5,557 nt of DNA from Deltaproteobacteria bacterium RBG_13_49_15 (GCA_001797695.1 MGQD01000085.1:4547-10103); one strand, 5' to 3'. Numbered from the stretch's first letter, positions 1 to 5,456 are shown. A program made the numbers and translations. Notes: generated by a model not told the origin, from the letters alone.

Positions 1-139
1 AAAGAAGCGCCGGCCCGCATTTTTCTTCGTTTAACTTTGCTATATGCGACAGCTCCAGATTCCAATCCACTTCCGCTTTGATACGCTTCAACAGCCCCTT
101 GGTTTCCGCTTTTTGGATAAAATCCCTCATACTCTTCAT
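1..139 (-). CDS. UbiD-family (de)carboxylase, N-terminal fragment (phenylphosphate carboxylase-like subunit)
   Basis: Only the first 46 codons are present; the gene continues off the left edge. The translation begins MKSMRDFIQKAETKG and continues with LLKRI, VDWNLEL and, at residues 42-46, GPALL. This is the N-terminal pattern of UbiD proteins (RDFL..LE..GELKRI...VD..LE...IA....GPALLF, as in E. coli UbiD). UbiD enzymes use prenylated FMN to decarboxylate or carboxylate aromatic and unsaturated acids. The start at 139 is chosen because AAGGAGG sits 9 nt upstream; the second ATG at 130 would be too far away. It follows the two kinase-subunit genes on the same strand, 143 bp downstream of the second one. 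That context suggests an aromatic carboxylase such as a phenylphosphate carboxylase alpha or beta subunit. The catalytic E-D-E region and prFMN site lie outside the window, so activity and substrate cannot be judged. Family assignment is firm; the phenylphosphate role is inferred from neighbours. Confidence 0.85.
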   Translation of the reverse strand, partial: MKSMRDFIQKAETKGLLKRIKAEVDWNLELSHIAKLNEEKCGPALL

Positions 140-148
140 TTAAATTAT

Positions 149-156
149 GCCTCCTT
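149..156 (-). promoter_or_regulatory. Shine-Dalgarno of the UbiD-family gene
   Basis: The minus strand reads AAGGAGG followed by 9 nt (CATAATTTA) and ATG at 139. It fixes the start codon at 139 rather than the in-frame ATG at 130. Confidence 0.75.
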
Positions 157-164
157 TTTAAAAT

Positions 165-193
165 AAAACCGATTTGTTTTCCCTTTCGGTTTT
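165..193 (-). other. Weak inverted repeat in the kinase-UbiD gap
   Basis: Eight-base arms (AAAACCGA, 165-172, and TCGGTTTT, 186-193) flank a 13-nt spacer in the 143-bp gap between the ATP-grasp subunit gene and the UbiD gene. On the minus transcript the right arm is followed by AUUUUA, so it could be a weak attenuator or partial terminator that lowers read-through into the UbiD gene. The stem is A/U-rich and the loop long, so it may be nothing. The rest of the gap (194-282) shows no gene, and I see no convincing promoter in it. Confidence 0.25.
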
Positions 194-282
194 TATAGCT
201 TTACTAGTCGTATCCCTTGATCATCCATTTTTACCGACAACGGGATATAAAGTTCGTTAATTCGGGAAGTTCGGATAAACTG

Positions 283-1353
283 CTATTGGGGGATTCGAAT
301 CCGTTTCATGGCCTGTTCCATCAACAGATCGTAACCGCTTTTTTTACCGATGACCGACTCTGCTTTTCGCCGGCTCCATACGGTTTCCGGACGGGCCTGA
401 ACGATAAATATGCTTTCCGGAAAGCCCAGATCGGCGTCAATTGCCCATTCGATATCCATCGGGCAACCGTAATGCTTCTCGATGTGTTTGGCTATTTTGA
501 CCAGCTCCCTGATCTCCTCGTCTTGCAGACAACAGGTGCATTGTCTTTTGGGGTCCACATTCGCATTGATCACCCGCCCTTCCTTCACATCAAACACGCA
601 TTCAATATGTTTTGCGGATATCTCTTTAACGCTGGCTTCCATAATCACTTTATCGACGACAAAACGGTCCGGATTAACCGATCCGGAAACCACCGTCTCC
701 CCTAATCCCCAGCTCCCTTCAATGACGACCTTGGATGGATCGCCATTCGTTGGATTTAAGGTGAACAGAACTCCGGCTGTCCTTGAGTTGACCATTTTCT
801 GAACTCCGACGCTGATGAACACCTTTTCATGAGGAAATTGATTCTTAATGCGGTAGGCAATGGCACGGGGTGTAAAAAGGCTGGCCCAGCAGCTCTGCAC
901 ATGCGAGATGACATTATAAACGCCCTGAATCCATAAATAGGTATCCTGCTGACCTGCAAAACTTGCCGTAGGCAAGTCTTCAGCAGTGGCGCTCGATCGG
1001 ACCGCCACCGGAACATCGGCGACGGCGCATGCCCGGCAAAGCCCAAGATAACCGTATTCAATGGCCTCTCGAATATCCCCGGAAATGGATCCTTCTTGAA
1101 TGCATGCTTTTATCCGTTCACTGGCACGATCCAAAGATGATACATCCTCAGGTTGAACATCTTTAAGTGTTTCATAAATCTTATCATCAATTCCTGTTTC
1201 AGAAATAAATTTCAGATAGCAGTCGGTCGTTACGGCAAATCCCGGCGGAACATGGATACCGGCTTTTATCATCTCGCCCAGGCTTGCATTTTTGCCTCCT
1301 ACAACGGAAATCGCTTTCTTATCCAAGTCCTTCAGATTCAGGACATAATTCAT
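283..1353 (-). CDS. ppsB: Phenylphosphate synthase-type subunit B: PEP-synthase-like ATP-grasp nucleotide-binding subunit
   Basis: A stand-alone 356-residue version of the N-terminal ATP-binding domain of PEP synthase/PPDK enzymes. Visible motifs: GGKNASLGEM near residues 19-28, PPGFAVT near 36-42, VRSSATAEDLP near 118-128 with the ATP-contacting Arg, SFAGQQDTYL near 131-140, GVLFTLNP near 194-201, EGSWGLGE near 212-219, and the closing DIEWAID...IVQARPET near 300-324. There is no phosphohistidine domain and no PEP/pyruvate barrel, so it must work with a partner. In Thauera phenylphosphate synthase a ~40 kDa subunit of this type and a ~70 kDa histidine subunit jointly convert phenol and ATP to phenylphosphate, AMP and Pi; sizes and pairing match here. 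The start at 1353 is preferred because GGAGG lies 5 nt upstream. An in-frame ATG at 1368 would add MTEDE but has poor spacing and its purine-rich leader overlaps a stem-loop. It lies 108 bp downstream of the partner gene. Fold is certain; the phenolic substrate is inferred. Confidence 0.85.
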   Translation of the reverse strand: MNYVLNLKDLDKKAISVVGGKNASLGEMIKAGIHVPPGFAVTTDCYLKFISETGIDDKIYETLKDVQPEDVSSLDRASERIKACIQEGSISGDIREAIEYGYLGLCRACAVADVPVAVRSSATAEDLPTASFAGQQDTYLWIQGVYNVISHVQSCWASLFTPRAIAYRIKNQFPHEKVFISVGVQKMVNSRTAGVLFTLNPTNGDPSKVVIEGSWGLGETVVSGSVNPDRFVVDKVIMEASVKEISAKHIECVFDVKEGRVINANVDPKRQCTCCLQDEEIRELVKIAKHIEKHYGCPMDIEWAIDADLGFPESIFIVQARPETVWSRRKAESVIGKKSGYDLLMEQAMKRIRIPQ

Positions 1354-1358
1354 TTCGT

Positions 1359-1363
1359 CCTCC
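1359..1363 (-). promoter_or_regulatory. Shine-Dalgarno deciding the ppsB start
   Basis: GGAGG on the minus strand is followed by ACGAA and ATG at 1353. It lies inside the codons that would be read if translation began at the upstream ATG (1368), which favours the shorter protein. Confidence 0.6.
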
Positions 1364-1379
1364 GTCATCGACCCTTTTT

Positions 1380-1415
1380 CCTTCCCTCTGAGCTTCGTTT
1401 AGCGCAGAGGGAAGG
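1380..1415 (-). other. Intercistronic stem-loop between the kinase subunit genes
   Basis: Perfect 11-base inverted repeat: CCTTCCCTCTG at 1380-1390 and CAGAGGGAAGG at 1405-1415, with a 14-nt loop in which GCT/AGC can add 3 pairs. It sits in the 108-bp gap between the stop of the histidine subunit (1462) and the start of the ATP-grasp subunit (1353). On the minus transcript it is followed by AAAAAGGG, not a U-tract, so it is not an ordinary intrinsic terminator. A role in mRNA processing, stability or relative expression of the two subunits is plausible. Confidence 0.6.
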
Positions 1416-1461
1416 ATCTTAAACAGACGAATTTAATGAAAGGATAGTGAAATAAATCCGG

Positions 1462-3321
1462 TTATTTTGCTCTTTTAACGATTTTAACGACACCCGTATC
1501 GCCGTCCACGCGGATGATGTCGCCGGTTTTAATAACCGTCGTGGCGACACCAGTTCCGGTAACCGACGGCACTCCATATTCCCGGCAAACAATGGCGGCA
1601 TGGCTTGTGAGCCCTCCGATGTCGGTCACTGCTGCCTTGATCTGAGTAAAGACCGGCGCCCAGGATGGATTTGTGGTTGGGCAAACGATTATTTCGCCCG
1701 GTTTCAAATTCGAAATTTCTTTTAAAAGCCTCAGCACTCTTGCAGGCCCTTCGGCAACGCCTGCCGATGATGCAAACCCCTTAATTTCCGATATGTCGCC
1801 CACCGTCGGTGCTTTCATCCCCTTAAGCCACTCTTTGACTTTGTCGGTCGTAATCCCCCAAAGCATGATGGTAAACGGCTCTGCCACTTCTTCAGGAGGA
1901 ACGCCCAGCGCCGGGGTCGGGATCCACTTTTTGGCCGCATCCAGAATTTTTCTTCTTTTCTGAGCCTTGGCCTTGTAATAGCTTCCCCTCATCGGGATGT
2001 TGACGCCCAGAGCCCATCCGGTCGCTACCTCGGTGAGCAGTTCGGGAATTTCATACCGGTTGAACATAAAGATGTCATCCACGTCTTCAATCATTCCGGC
2101 TTTAACCAGAAGCTTCCCAAAGTTCCTTATTTTATCGAACCAGATGGTATGGAACCAATGCTCCACCCAGAACAGGTGATCCTCGGCATACCGATAAATC
2201 GTCCGAATGGTGTTATAGGCATTATTGAAAGCGGTCCGATCTTCATCTGTCTTAATCAGGCCGACATATTCGGCAACGATCGCATCCCGTTGCTTATCGA
2301 TATTGTCCAGCGACCGTTCGATCTTCTCTCCCTTTTCGAGCCTTTCCACGTAGTTTTTAATATATCCGTAAGGGATATCCGGACTGTTGATCCAGCTTCC
2401 TTCATAATGAAGCCAACCGCTTCCGCAGGATACAAAAAACCACGGATCTTTGGCCTTATTGAATTGATCCAGCCACTGCCGGCCATCGGGGGTTTTATCC
2501 AGCTCGGCAATCTTTTGTTTCGCTGTCCGGTCGCTTTTCAAAATGTCCGAAACGCCGCGAAGGGAGGTGGCAAGTCTCGCCAGGCTGCACAGTTCTTCCT
2601 CCGGCCTGAACATAGACACATAAGCGCCGGCAACCATCTTGCCGATGGCGCTCTCGCTGATACCGGGGAAAAGCTTTCTCACCACATCGGCAAACATCAG
2701 ATATGCCAGGTAAGTCAGGTTGAGCATTTCAAAATGATATTGCCATCCCTTAAACATCTGGTTGACGAGCTTATCGAATGCCGCGATGAGGTCATACGAT
2801 ACATAGCATCCGGTCGGCGCCGGAATGACCTGGTCTTCGGGAACGAACTTCGGAAGATCCGACGGAACCACAACGGCAGCCATTTCCTTCCCGAGAACTT
2901 TGAATTTTGTAAGCCACTTGTCCCAAAGTTCATCATAATGATCAAACACATAAAACACCCTTTTCCCGAACAATTCCGCCTTTTCTTTAATGACCTCTTC
3001 AGGCGGGGGGGCGATGGCGCAAATGTACATATAGCCGCCGACCATGCGCTGAGCGATCCCCTGAGCCGGCGGTATACAAAAGACACGGGTCGTATATTGG
3101 GAAAGGGAGATCTGCCATGCTTCCTGGAAAATCAGATCCAGCGGCGGCATGGGCTCAGGGGCGTGTATCTTATCCAGATACCAGAACTGTTGCTTTTCCC
3201 ACTCACCTCTATCCTTTGAAAAGAGGTAATGAGACGGGTACATCTCTTCCCACCCTTCAAGTTCTTTTGGAACCTTAAAGTCATGGGGATCCGGGAACCG
3301 ATCTGCTTTTTCCTCTGCCAT
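1462..3321 (-). CDS. ppsA: Phenylphosphate synthase-type subunit A: acceptor-binding plus phosphohistidine (PEP-utilising mobile) subunit
   Basis: A 619-residue (~70 kDa) protein whose last ~105 residues (515-619) form the swivelling phosphohistidine domain of PEP-utilising enzymes. This includes CPTTNPSWAPVF near 547-558 and GGLTSHAAIVCREYGVPS around the phosphorylatable His574. Residues 1 to about 510 are a mostly helical region rich in Trp, Tyr and Phe (for example near 380-395), with no signal peptide or clear membrane segment. This is the likely acceptor-binding part. The protein ends right after the histidine domain, so the PEP/pyruvate barrel of true PEP synthase is absent. In Thauera the equivalent 70 kDa subunit carries the phosphohistidine and transfers phosphate to phenol. 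AGGAGAGG stands 4 nt before ATG 3321. It is first in an operon with the ATP-grasp subunit and a UbiD protein. Alternatives are a kinase for catechol, cresol or another hydroxyaromatic. The symbol follows the phenylphosphate synthase usage, not E. coli PEP synthase. Confidence 0.82.
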   Translation of the reverse strand: MAEEKADRFPDPHDFKVPKELEGWEEMYPSHYLFSKDRGEWEKQQFWYLDKIHAPEPMPPLDLIFQEAWQISLSQYTTRVFCIPPAQGIAQRMVGGYMYICAIAPPPEEVIKEKAELFGKRVFYVFDHYDELWDKWLTKFKVLGKEMAAVVVPSDLPKFVPEDQVIPAPTGCYVSYDLIAAFDKLVNQMFKGWQYHFEMLNLTYLAYLMFADVVRKLFPGISESAIGKMVAGAYVSMFRPEEELCSLARLATSLRGVSDILKSDRTAKQKIAELDKTPDGRQWLDQFNKAKDPWFFVSCGSGWLHYEGSWINSPDIPYGYIKNYVERLEKGEKIERSLDNIDKQRDAIVAEYVGLIKTDEDRTAFNNAYNTIRTIYRYAEDHLFWVEHWFHTIWFDKIRNFGKLLVKAGMIEDVDDIFMFNRYEIPELLTEVATGWALGVNIPMRGSYYKAKAQKRRKILDAAKKWIPTPALGVPPEEVAEPFTIMLWGITTDKVKEWLKGMKAPTVGDISEIKGFASSAGVAEGPARVLRLLKEISNLKPGEIIVCPTTNPSWAPVFTQIKAAVTDIGGLTSHAAIVCREYGVPSVTGTGVATTVIKTGDIIRVDGDTGVVKIVKRAK

Positions 3322-3325
3322 TTTT

Positions 3326-3334
3326 CCTCTCCTT
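3326..3334 (-). promoter_or_regulatory. Shine-Dalgarno of ppsA
   Basis: The minus strand reads AAGGAGAGG, then AAAA and ATG at 3321. This is a strong site supporting the chosen start. Confidence 0.65.
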
Positions 3335-3372
3335 ATTTTAGGGGTTAACGCACGAATTATGATGTTAAGCGC

Positions 3373-3389
3373 CCATCAAGGCTTGATGG
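3373..3389. promoter_or_regulatory. Short perfect inverted repeat upstream of ppsA, operator candidate
   Basis: CCATCAAG (3373-3380), one spacer base, CTTGATGG (3382-3389): an 8-bp perfect dyad about 50 bp upstream of the ppsA start. Its right half overlaps the left terminal repeat of the MITE-like element. It could be an operator, part of the insertion target, or the tip of the element. No protein is known to bind it. Confidence 0.3.
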
Positions 3390-3431
3390 CTTCGTAAAAA
3401 GTCCACCTGCTGCGTTACGCTGCATCCCCTG

Positions 3432-3479
3432 CCCGGTTGAATGCCGCTTTGCGGCCCTGCTTCGCAGGATTCAACCGGG
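3432..3479. repeat. Perfect three-way-junction palindrome (stem plus two hairpins)
   Basis: An 11-bp outer stem (CCCGGTTGAAT, 3432-3442, with ATTCAACCGGG, 3469-3479) encloses two adjacent 5-bp hairpins: GCCGC-TTT-GCGGC (3443-3455) and CCTGC-TTC-GCAGG (3456-3468). Every base is paired except two 3-nt loops, and there is no unpaired base at the junction. The symmetry means the complementary strand can fold the same way. Confidence 0.75.
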
Positions 3480-3490
3480 TAAATCATTGC

Positions 3491-3511
3491 GGTGTACCTC
3501 GTAAGTACGCC
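3491..3511. repeat. Hairpin inside the MITE-like element
   Basis: GGTGTAC (3491-3497) and GTACGCC (3505-3511) pair across a 7-nt loop with one G-T wobble. It is a subsidiary palindrome of the 3385-3590 element. Confidence 0.5.
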
Positions 3512-3685
3512 TCATTCCTCAGGATTTGCGCGCCTTGCATCTGAAGCTTTTTACTTTGCCATCCCAATTTCGACTTTTTACGAAACCACCATGTTTTGAA
3601 CAGGAAGAACAGCGCCATTTGCAAGTGATAAAGGGATAATGATAAATGGACTCTTTAAAAATAAATAACGCCAAAGGTTCATAAA

Positions 3686-3691
3686 TGTCAA
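3686..3691 (-). promoter_or_regulatory. Candidate -35 box of the ppsA operon promoter
   Basis: The minus strand reads a perfect TTGACA here. The bases 15-19 nt downstream (about 3661-3670) match the TATAAT consensus at only about 3 of 6 positions, which would fit an activator-dependent promoter but also chance. The nearest T-N11-A dyad is centred about 22 bp upstream of it. A transcript from here would carry a leader of roughly 330 nt crossing the MITE-like element. Confidence 0.25.
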
Positions 3692-3702
3692 TTTGATAAT
3701 TT

Positions 3703-3717
3703 TTATATGATCCATAA
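3703..3717. promoter_or_regulatory. LysR-type box candidate 1 (TTAT-N7-ATAA)
   Basis: TTAT-atgatcc-ATAA is a dyad containing the T-N11-A signature of LysR-type regulator sites (T at 3704, A at 3716). It lies about 130 bp upstream of the divergent lysR gene. The region is AT-rich, so a chance match is possible. Confidence 0.4.
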
Positions 3718-3729
3718 ATAAATTTTATG

Positions 3730-3746
3730 TATGATCAAAAATCATA
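3730..3746. promoter_or_regulatory. LysR-type box candidate 2 (TATGAT-N5-ATCATA)
   Basis: TATGAT-caaaa-ATCATA is a perfect 6-bp dyad with T-N11-A at 3732 and 3744, centred 28 bp from box 1. It shares TATGATC with box 1 as a direct repeat (3706-3712 and 3730-3736). Paired sites near each other are typical of LysR-type regulators controlling a divergent operon and themselves. Confidence 0.45.
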
Positions 3747-3843
3747 AAATATCTTTACCTATTGGTTTAAAAGTCGTATAAAAAAGGAACCAGGGAACAG
3801 AAGCTGGACCGAGAAAAAAGATATATCGAGATTCGGCAATAGC

Positions 3844-4833
3844 ATGCTCAACCTCAACCATCTCCGCATTTTTTATCATGCTGCAAAAAACCAGAACTTT
3901 ACTGCTGCGGCAAAGGAATTGTTTATCACCCAACCGGCTGTTTCCGCTCAGATCAAATCTTTTGAGAATGACTGCAGTCTGACCTTTTTTAAAAAGAGAG
4001 GCAGGAAGGTCCATTTGACGGACGAAGGGTATAACCTTTACGAATATTCGAAAAAGATCTTCGAATACGAACATCTCATCGAAAATGCCATTGAAGAGAT
4101 GCGCGAACTGAAATGCGGCCTTCTCCGTTTGGGAACAACCAAGGCGTACGCCCGATATTTTATGCCGTTTATGATCAGCACCTTCCGGGATAAATATCCT
4201 GAAATTAAAATTCAGCTTGACGAAGGAAGCTCACTCGAGATGATCCATAGTCTCCTCTCCTTCAGGAACGAAGTTGCCGTCATTGCCAGGGCCGAAGACC
4301 ATCCGGATGTAAAATTCATACCGTTTACCCAGGAGGAGATAATCCTGATTGTATCGCCGAATCATCCGTTTGCAAAGCGCGGAAGCGTCTCGGTTCAGGA
4401 TTTGGCTAAAGAATCGATTATAATGAAGGAGCTGGGATCAGGGACCAGGAAGCGGATCAATGAACTTTTTGCTTCATGTGGATTAACTCCGGATGTGTTG
4501 ATGGAGACCGGGAATGCGGAATTTATCAAGCAACTGGTGCAGCGCGGCGAAGGGATATCCTTTATCGTCAAAGAAGCGGTTCGCACTGAATTGAAGGAAA
4601 AAACGCTCGCAACAGCGAAAATCGAGGGCCGCCGGATCGATCTGGATGTCAGCGTCGCCTATCTTAAAAATCAACACCTGTCCCCCCCGGCAAAAGCATT
4701 CCTTACCATGTTGGACATGCTGGAGCCAAAAGATCTGACCCTGAAAGGCATAGGGACTCTCATGGCACAGATGCTGGCCGCCCGGAAACGGAAAGCGGAA
4801 ATGATGAAAGATATCAAAAGGAAGACAAAATGA
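3844..4833 (+). CDS. LysR-type transcriptional regulator
   Basis: A 329-residue protein with the standard LysR layout. The winged helix-turn-helix is in residues 1-60 (NLNHLRIFYHAA, then FTAAAKELFITQPAVSAQIK, then the wing with LTDEG). A linker helix follows at about 62-90, and the two-lobed effector-binding domain at about 93-290 (GLLRLGTT, YFMPFMISTFRDKYPEIKI, IILIVSPNHPFAK, GSGTRKRINELF). The last ~35 residues are an extension beyond the usual ~295-300, ending in a basic stretch with 9 Lys/Arg in 17. The start at 3844 gives the family-typical N-terminus although no good Shine-Dalgarno precedes it; upstream the frame is open only to a stop at 3769. It is transcribed divergently from the phenylphosphate synthase-type operon, the usual arrangement for a LysR regulator and its target. 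The effector is unknown; a phenolic or its carboxylated product would be the obvious guess. Confidence 0.93.
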   Translation: MLNLNHLRIFYHAAKNQNFTAAAKELFITQPAVSAQIKSFENDCSLTFFKKRGRKVHLTDEGYNLYEYSKKIFEYEHLIENAIEEMRELKCGLLRLGTTKAYARYFMPFMISTFRDKYPEIKIQLDEGSSLEMIHSLLSFRNEVAVIARAEDHPDVKFIPFTQEEIILIVSPNHPFAKRGSVSVQDLAKESIIMKELGSGTRKRINELFASCGLTPDVLMETGNAEFIKQLVQRGEGISFIVKEAVRTELKEKTLATAKIEGRRIDLDVSVAYLKNQHLSPPAKAFLTMLDMLEPKDLTLKGIGTLMAQMLAARKRKAEMMKDIKRKTK

Positions 4834-5348
4834 TTTTTGAACTGGACGGGAAAAAACCAAAAATCGGCAAGAATGTGTTCATTGCCCCGACTGCGGTTGT
4901 GATCGGAGACGTGGAACTCAAAAACGGCGCCAGTATTTGGTATGGGACCGTGCTAAGAGGGGATATGGAATCGATTGTGGTTGGACAAAACACCAATATT
5001 CAGGACAACTGCAGCGTGCACACAGAAGATGGGAACCCCGCCATTATCGGAGACGACGTAACGGTTGGACACAACGCCGTAATCCATGGATGCATCATTG
5101 AAAACCGCACCCTTATCGGGATCGGATCGGTCATTCTGACCGGCGCTCATGTTAAGACTGGAACCGTCGTTGCCGCAGGGTCCCTCGTTAAAGAAGGTCA
5201 GATCGTCGGCCCGAACCAACTGGTGGCCGGATCTCCTGCTTCCGTGAAGCGGGAGTTGCCCCCGGAAACCCTCGTACGGCTGGAAAAACCGATCGCTGAT
5301 TATCTTTATCTTTCAAAATATCATGCCACGCTCAAGCAGGTAAAATAA
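4830..5348 (+). CDS. Gamma-class carbonic anhydrase-like protein (left-handed beta-helix, CamH/YrdA type)
   Basis: A 172-residue left-handed beta-helix protein built of imperfect hexapeptide repeats (for example VFIAPTAVVIGDVEL near 16-30 and TLIGIGSVILTGAHV near 94-108), with a C-terminal helix. All three zinc-ligand histidines are present: His64 in CSVHTE, His81 in VGHNAVIH and His86 in IHGC. The conserved Arg43/Asp45 (LRGD) and Gln58-Asp59 (IQDN) are also present. The proton-shuttle glutamates and acidic loop of Methanosarcina Cam are missing, as in the short CamH/YrdA group, where hydration activity varies between members. Its ATG overlaps the LysR stop (ATGA), with AAGGAAG upstream inside lysR, so the two are probably co-transcribed and translationally coupled. 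No signal peptide is seen, so it is probably cytoplasmic. Near a CO2-fixing UbiD carboxylase it could manage CO2/bicarbonate, but this is inference; many such proteins have no known partner. Confidence 0.9.
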   Translation: MIFELDGKKPKIGKNVFIAPTAVVIGDVELKNGASIWYGTVLRGDMESIVVGQNTNIQDNCSVHTEDGNPAIIGDDVTVGHNAVIHGCIIENRTLIGIGSVILTGAHVKTGTVVAAGSLVKEGQIVGPNQLVAGSPASVKRELPPETLVRLEKPIADYLYLSKYHATLKQVK

Positions 5349-5456
5349 CCCTTGATCATCGACAGCGTTGCTGACCTTGTTCATGCCATACGAAAAACCA
5401 GTCCATGAATTCAACAGCCGATTATGGAGTTGTTCTTACCCATAAGCATTACCTCC
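5349..5456. other. Short intergenic stretch between convergent genes
   Basis: This lies between the stop of the carbonic anhydrase-like gene (5348) and the stop of the minus-strand partial gene (5457). I see no stable terminator hairpin with a T-tract on either strand; CAGC-GTT-GCTG near 5363-5373 is too short. The minus strand holds a strong Shine-Dalgarno and a 10-codon frame, listed separately. Short open stretches in other minus frames downstream of it could be gene debris. Confidence 0.4.
5411..5443 (-). pseudogene. Ten-codon frame after a strong Shine-Dalgarno: gene remnant or minute ORF
   Basis: The minus strand has AAGGAGG (5452-5458) with 8 nt to ATG at 5443. The frame reads MGKNNSIIGC and stops at TGA (5411-5413). 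The Shine-Dalgarno overlaps the stop codon of the upstream minus-strand gene, a typical operon junction, so a full gene was probably expected here. A one-base frame change near codon 9 would continue AVEFMDWFFVWHEQ before another stop at about 5384, and the space ends at the convergent carbonic anhydrase-like gene. It may be a decayed or truncated gene, or a real tiny ORF. I do not recognise the product. Confidence 0.3.

Larger units (their letters stand above)
3385..3590. mobile_element. MITE-like palindromic element with terminal inverted repeats, no coding capacity
   Basis: The outer 19 bases match in inverted orientation at 17 of 19 positions: GATGGCTTCGTAAAAAGTC (3385-3403) and the complement of 3572-3590, which reads GGTGGTTTCGTAAAAAGTC. 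The enclosed 206 bp hold no plausible gene but several palindromes, including a perfect three-way junction (3432-3479) and a hairpin at 3491-3511. Length, terminal repeats, lack of ORFs and intergenic location fit a non-autonomous element or a dispersed structured repeat. I recall related TTCGTAAAAAGTC-ended repeats from Desulfobacteria genomes, but cannot confirm copy number here. No convincing target-site duplication is visible. Confidence 0.7.

Noticed and set aside
214..225. 12-mer CCCTTGATCATC repeated at 5349-5360
   Set aside because: About one chance 12-mer match is expected in a window of this size, and the flanks do not extend the match.
217..705. Plus-strand open frame of 162 codons
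   Set aside because: It runs opposite the motif-rich ATP-grasp subunit gene and its translation resembles no protein family I know.
1375..1415. Intrinsic terminator between ppsA and ppsB
   Set aside because: The T-run at 1375-1379 is on the wrong side: the minus transcript has AAAAA after the stem, and the plus strand has its T-run before the stem.
3005..3011. G7 tract in ppsA (and C7 at 4682-4688 in lysR) as a phase-variation or frameshift site
   Set aside because: Both frames are intact across the tracts, encode ordinary Pro-rich turns (PPP, SPP), and 7-mers alone are weak evidence for slippage.
2149..3219. Long open plus-strand frame (356 codons)
   Set aside because: It is antisense to ppsA, which has clear family motifs and a strong Shine-Dalgarno; the plus frame translation shows no recognisable domain.
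283..3321. Gluconeogenic PEP synthase or pyruvate phosphate dikinase split by a frameshift
   Set aside because: The order is histidine subunit first and ATP-grasp subunit second, each with its own ribosome binding site, and the PEP/pyruvate barrel is absent. This is a two-gene system, not a broken PEP synthase.
283..3321. Rifampicin phosphotransferase
   Set aside because: Those enzymes share the ATP, acceptor and histidine domains but are a single fused polypeptide of about 865 residues; the two-gene arrangement next to a UbiD gene fits phenylphosphate synthase better.
5384..5443. Selenoprotein reading through the in-frame TGA codons after MGKNNSIIGC
   Set aside because: Several in-frame TGAs follow closely, the read-through sequence has no Sec-type motif, and I see no convincing SECIS hairpin after the first TGA.
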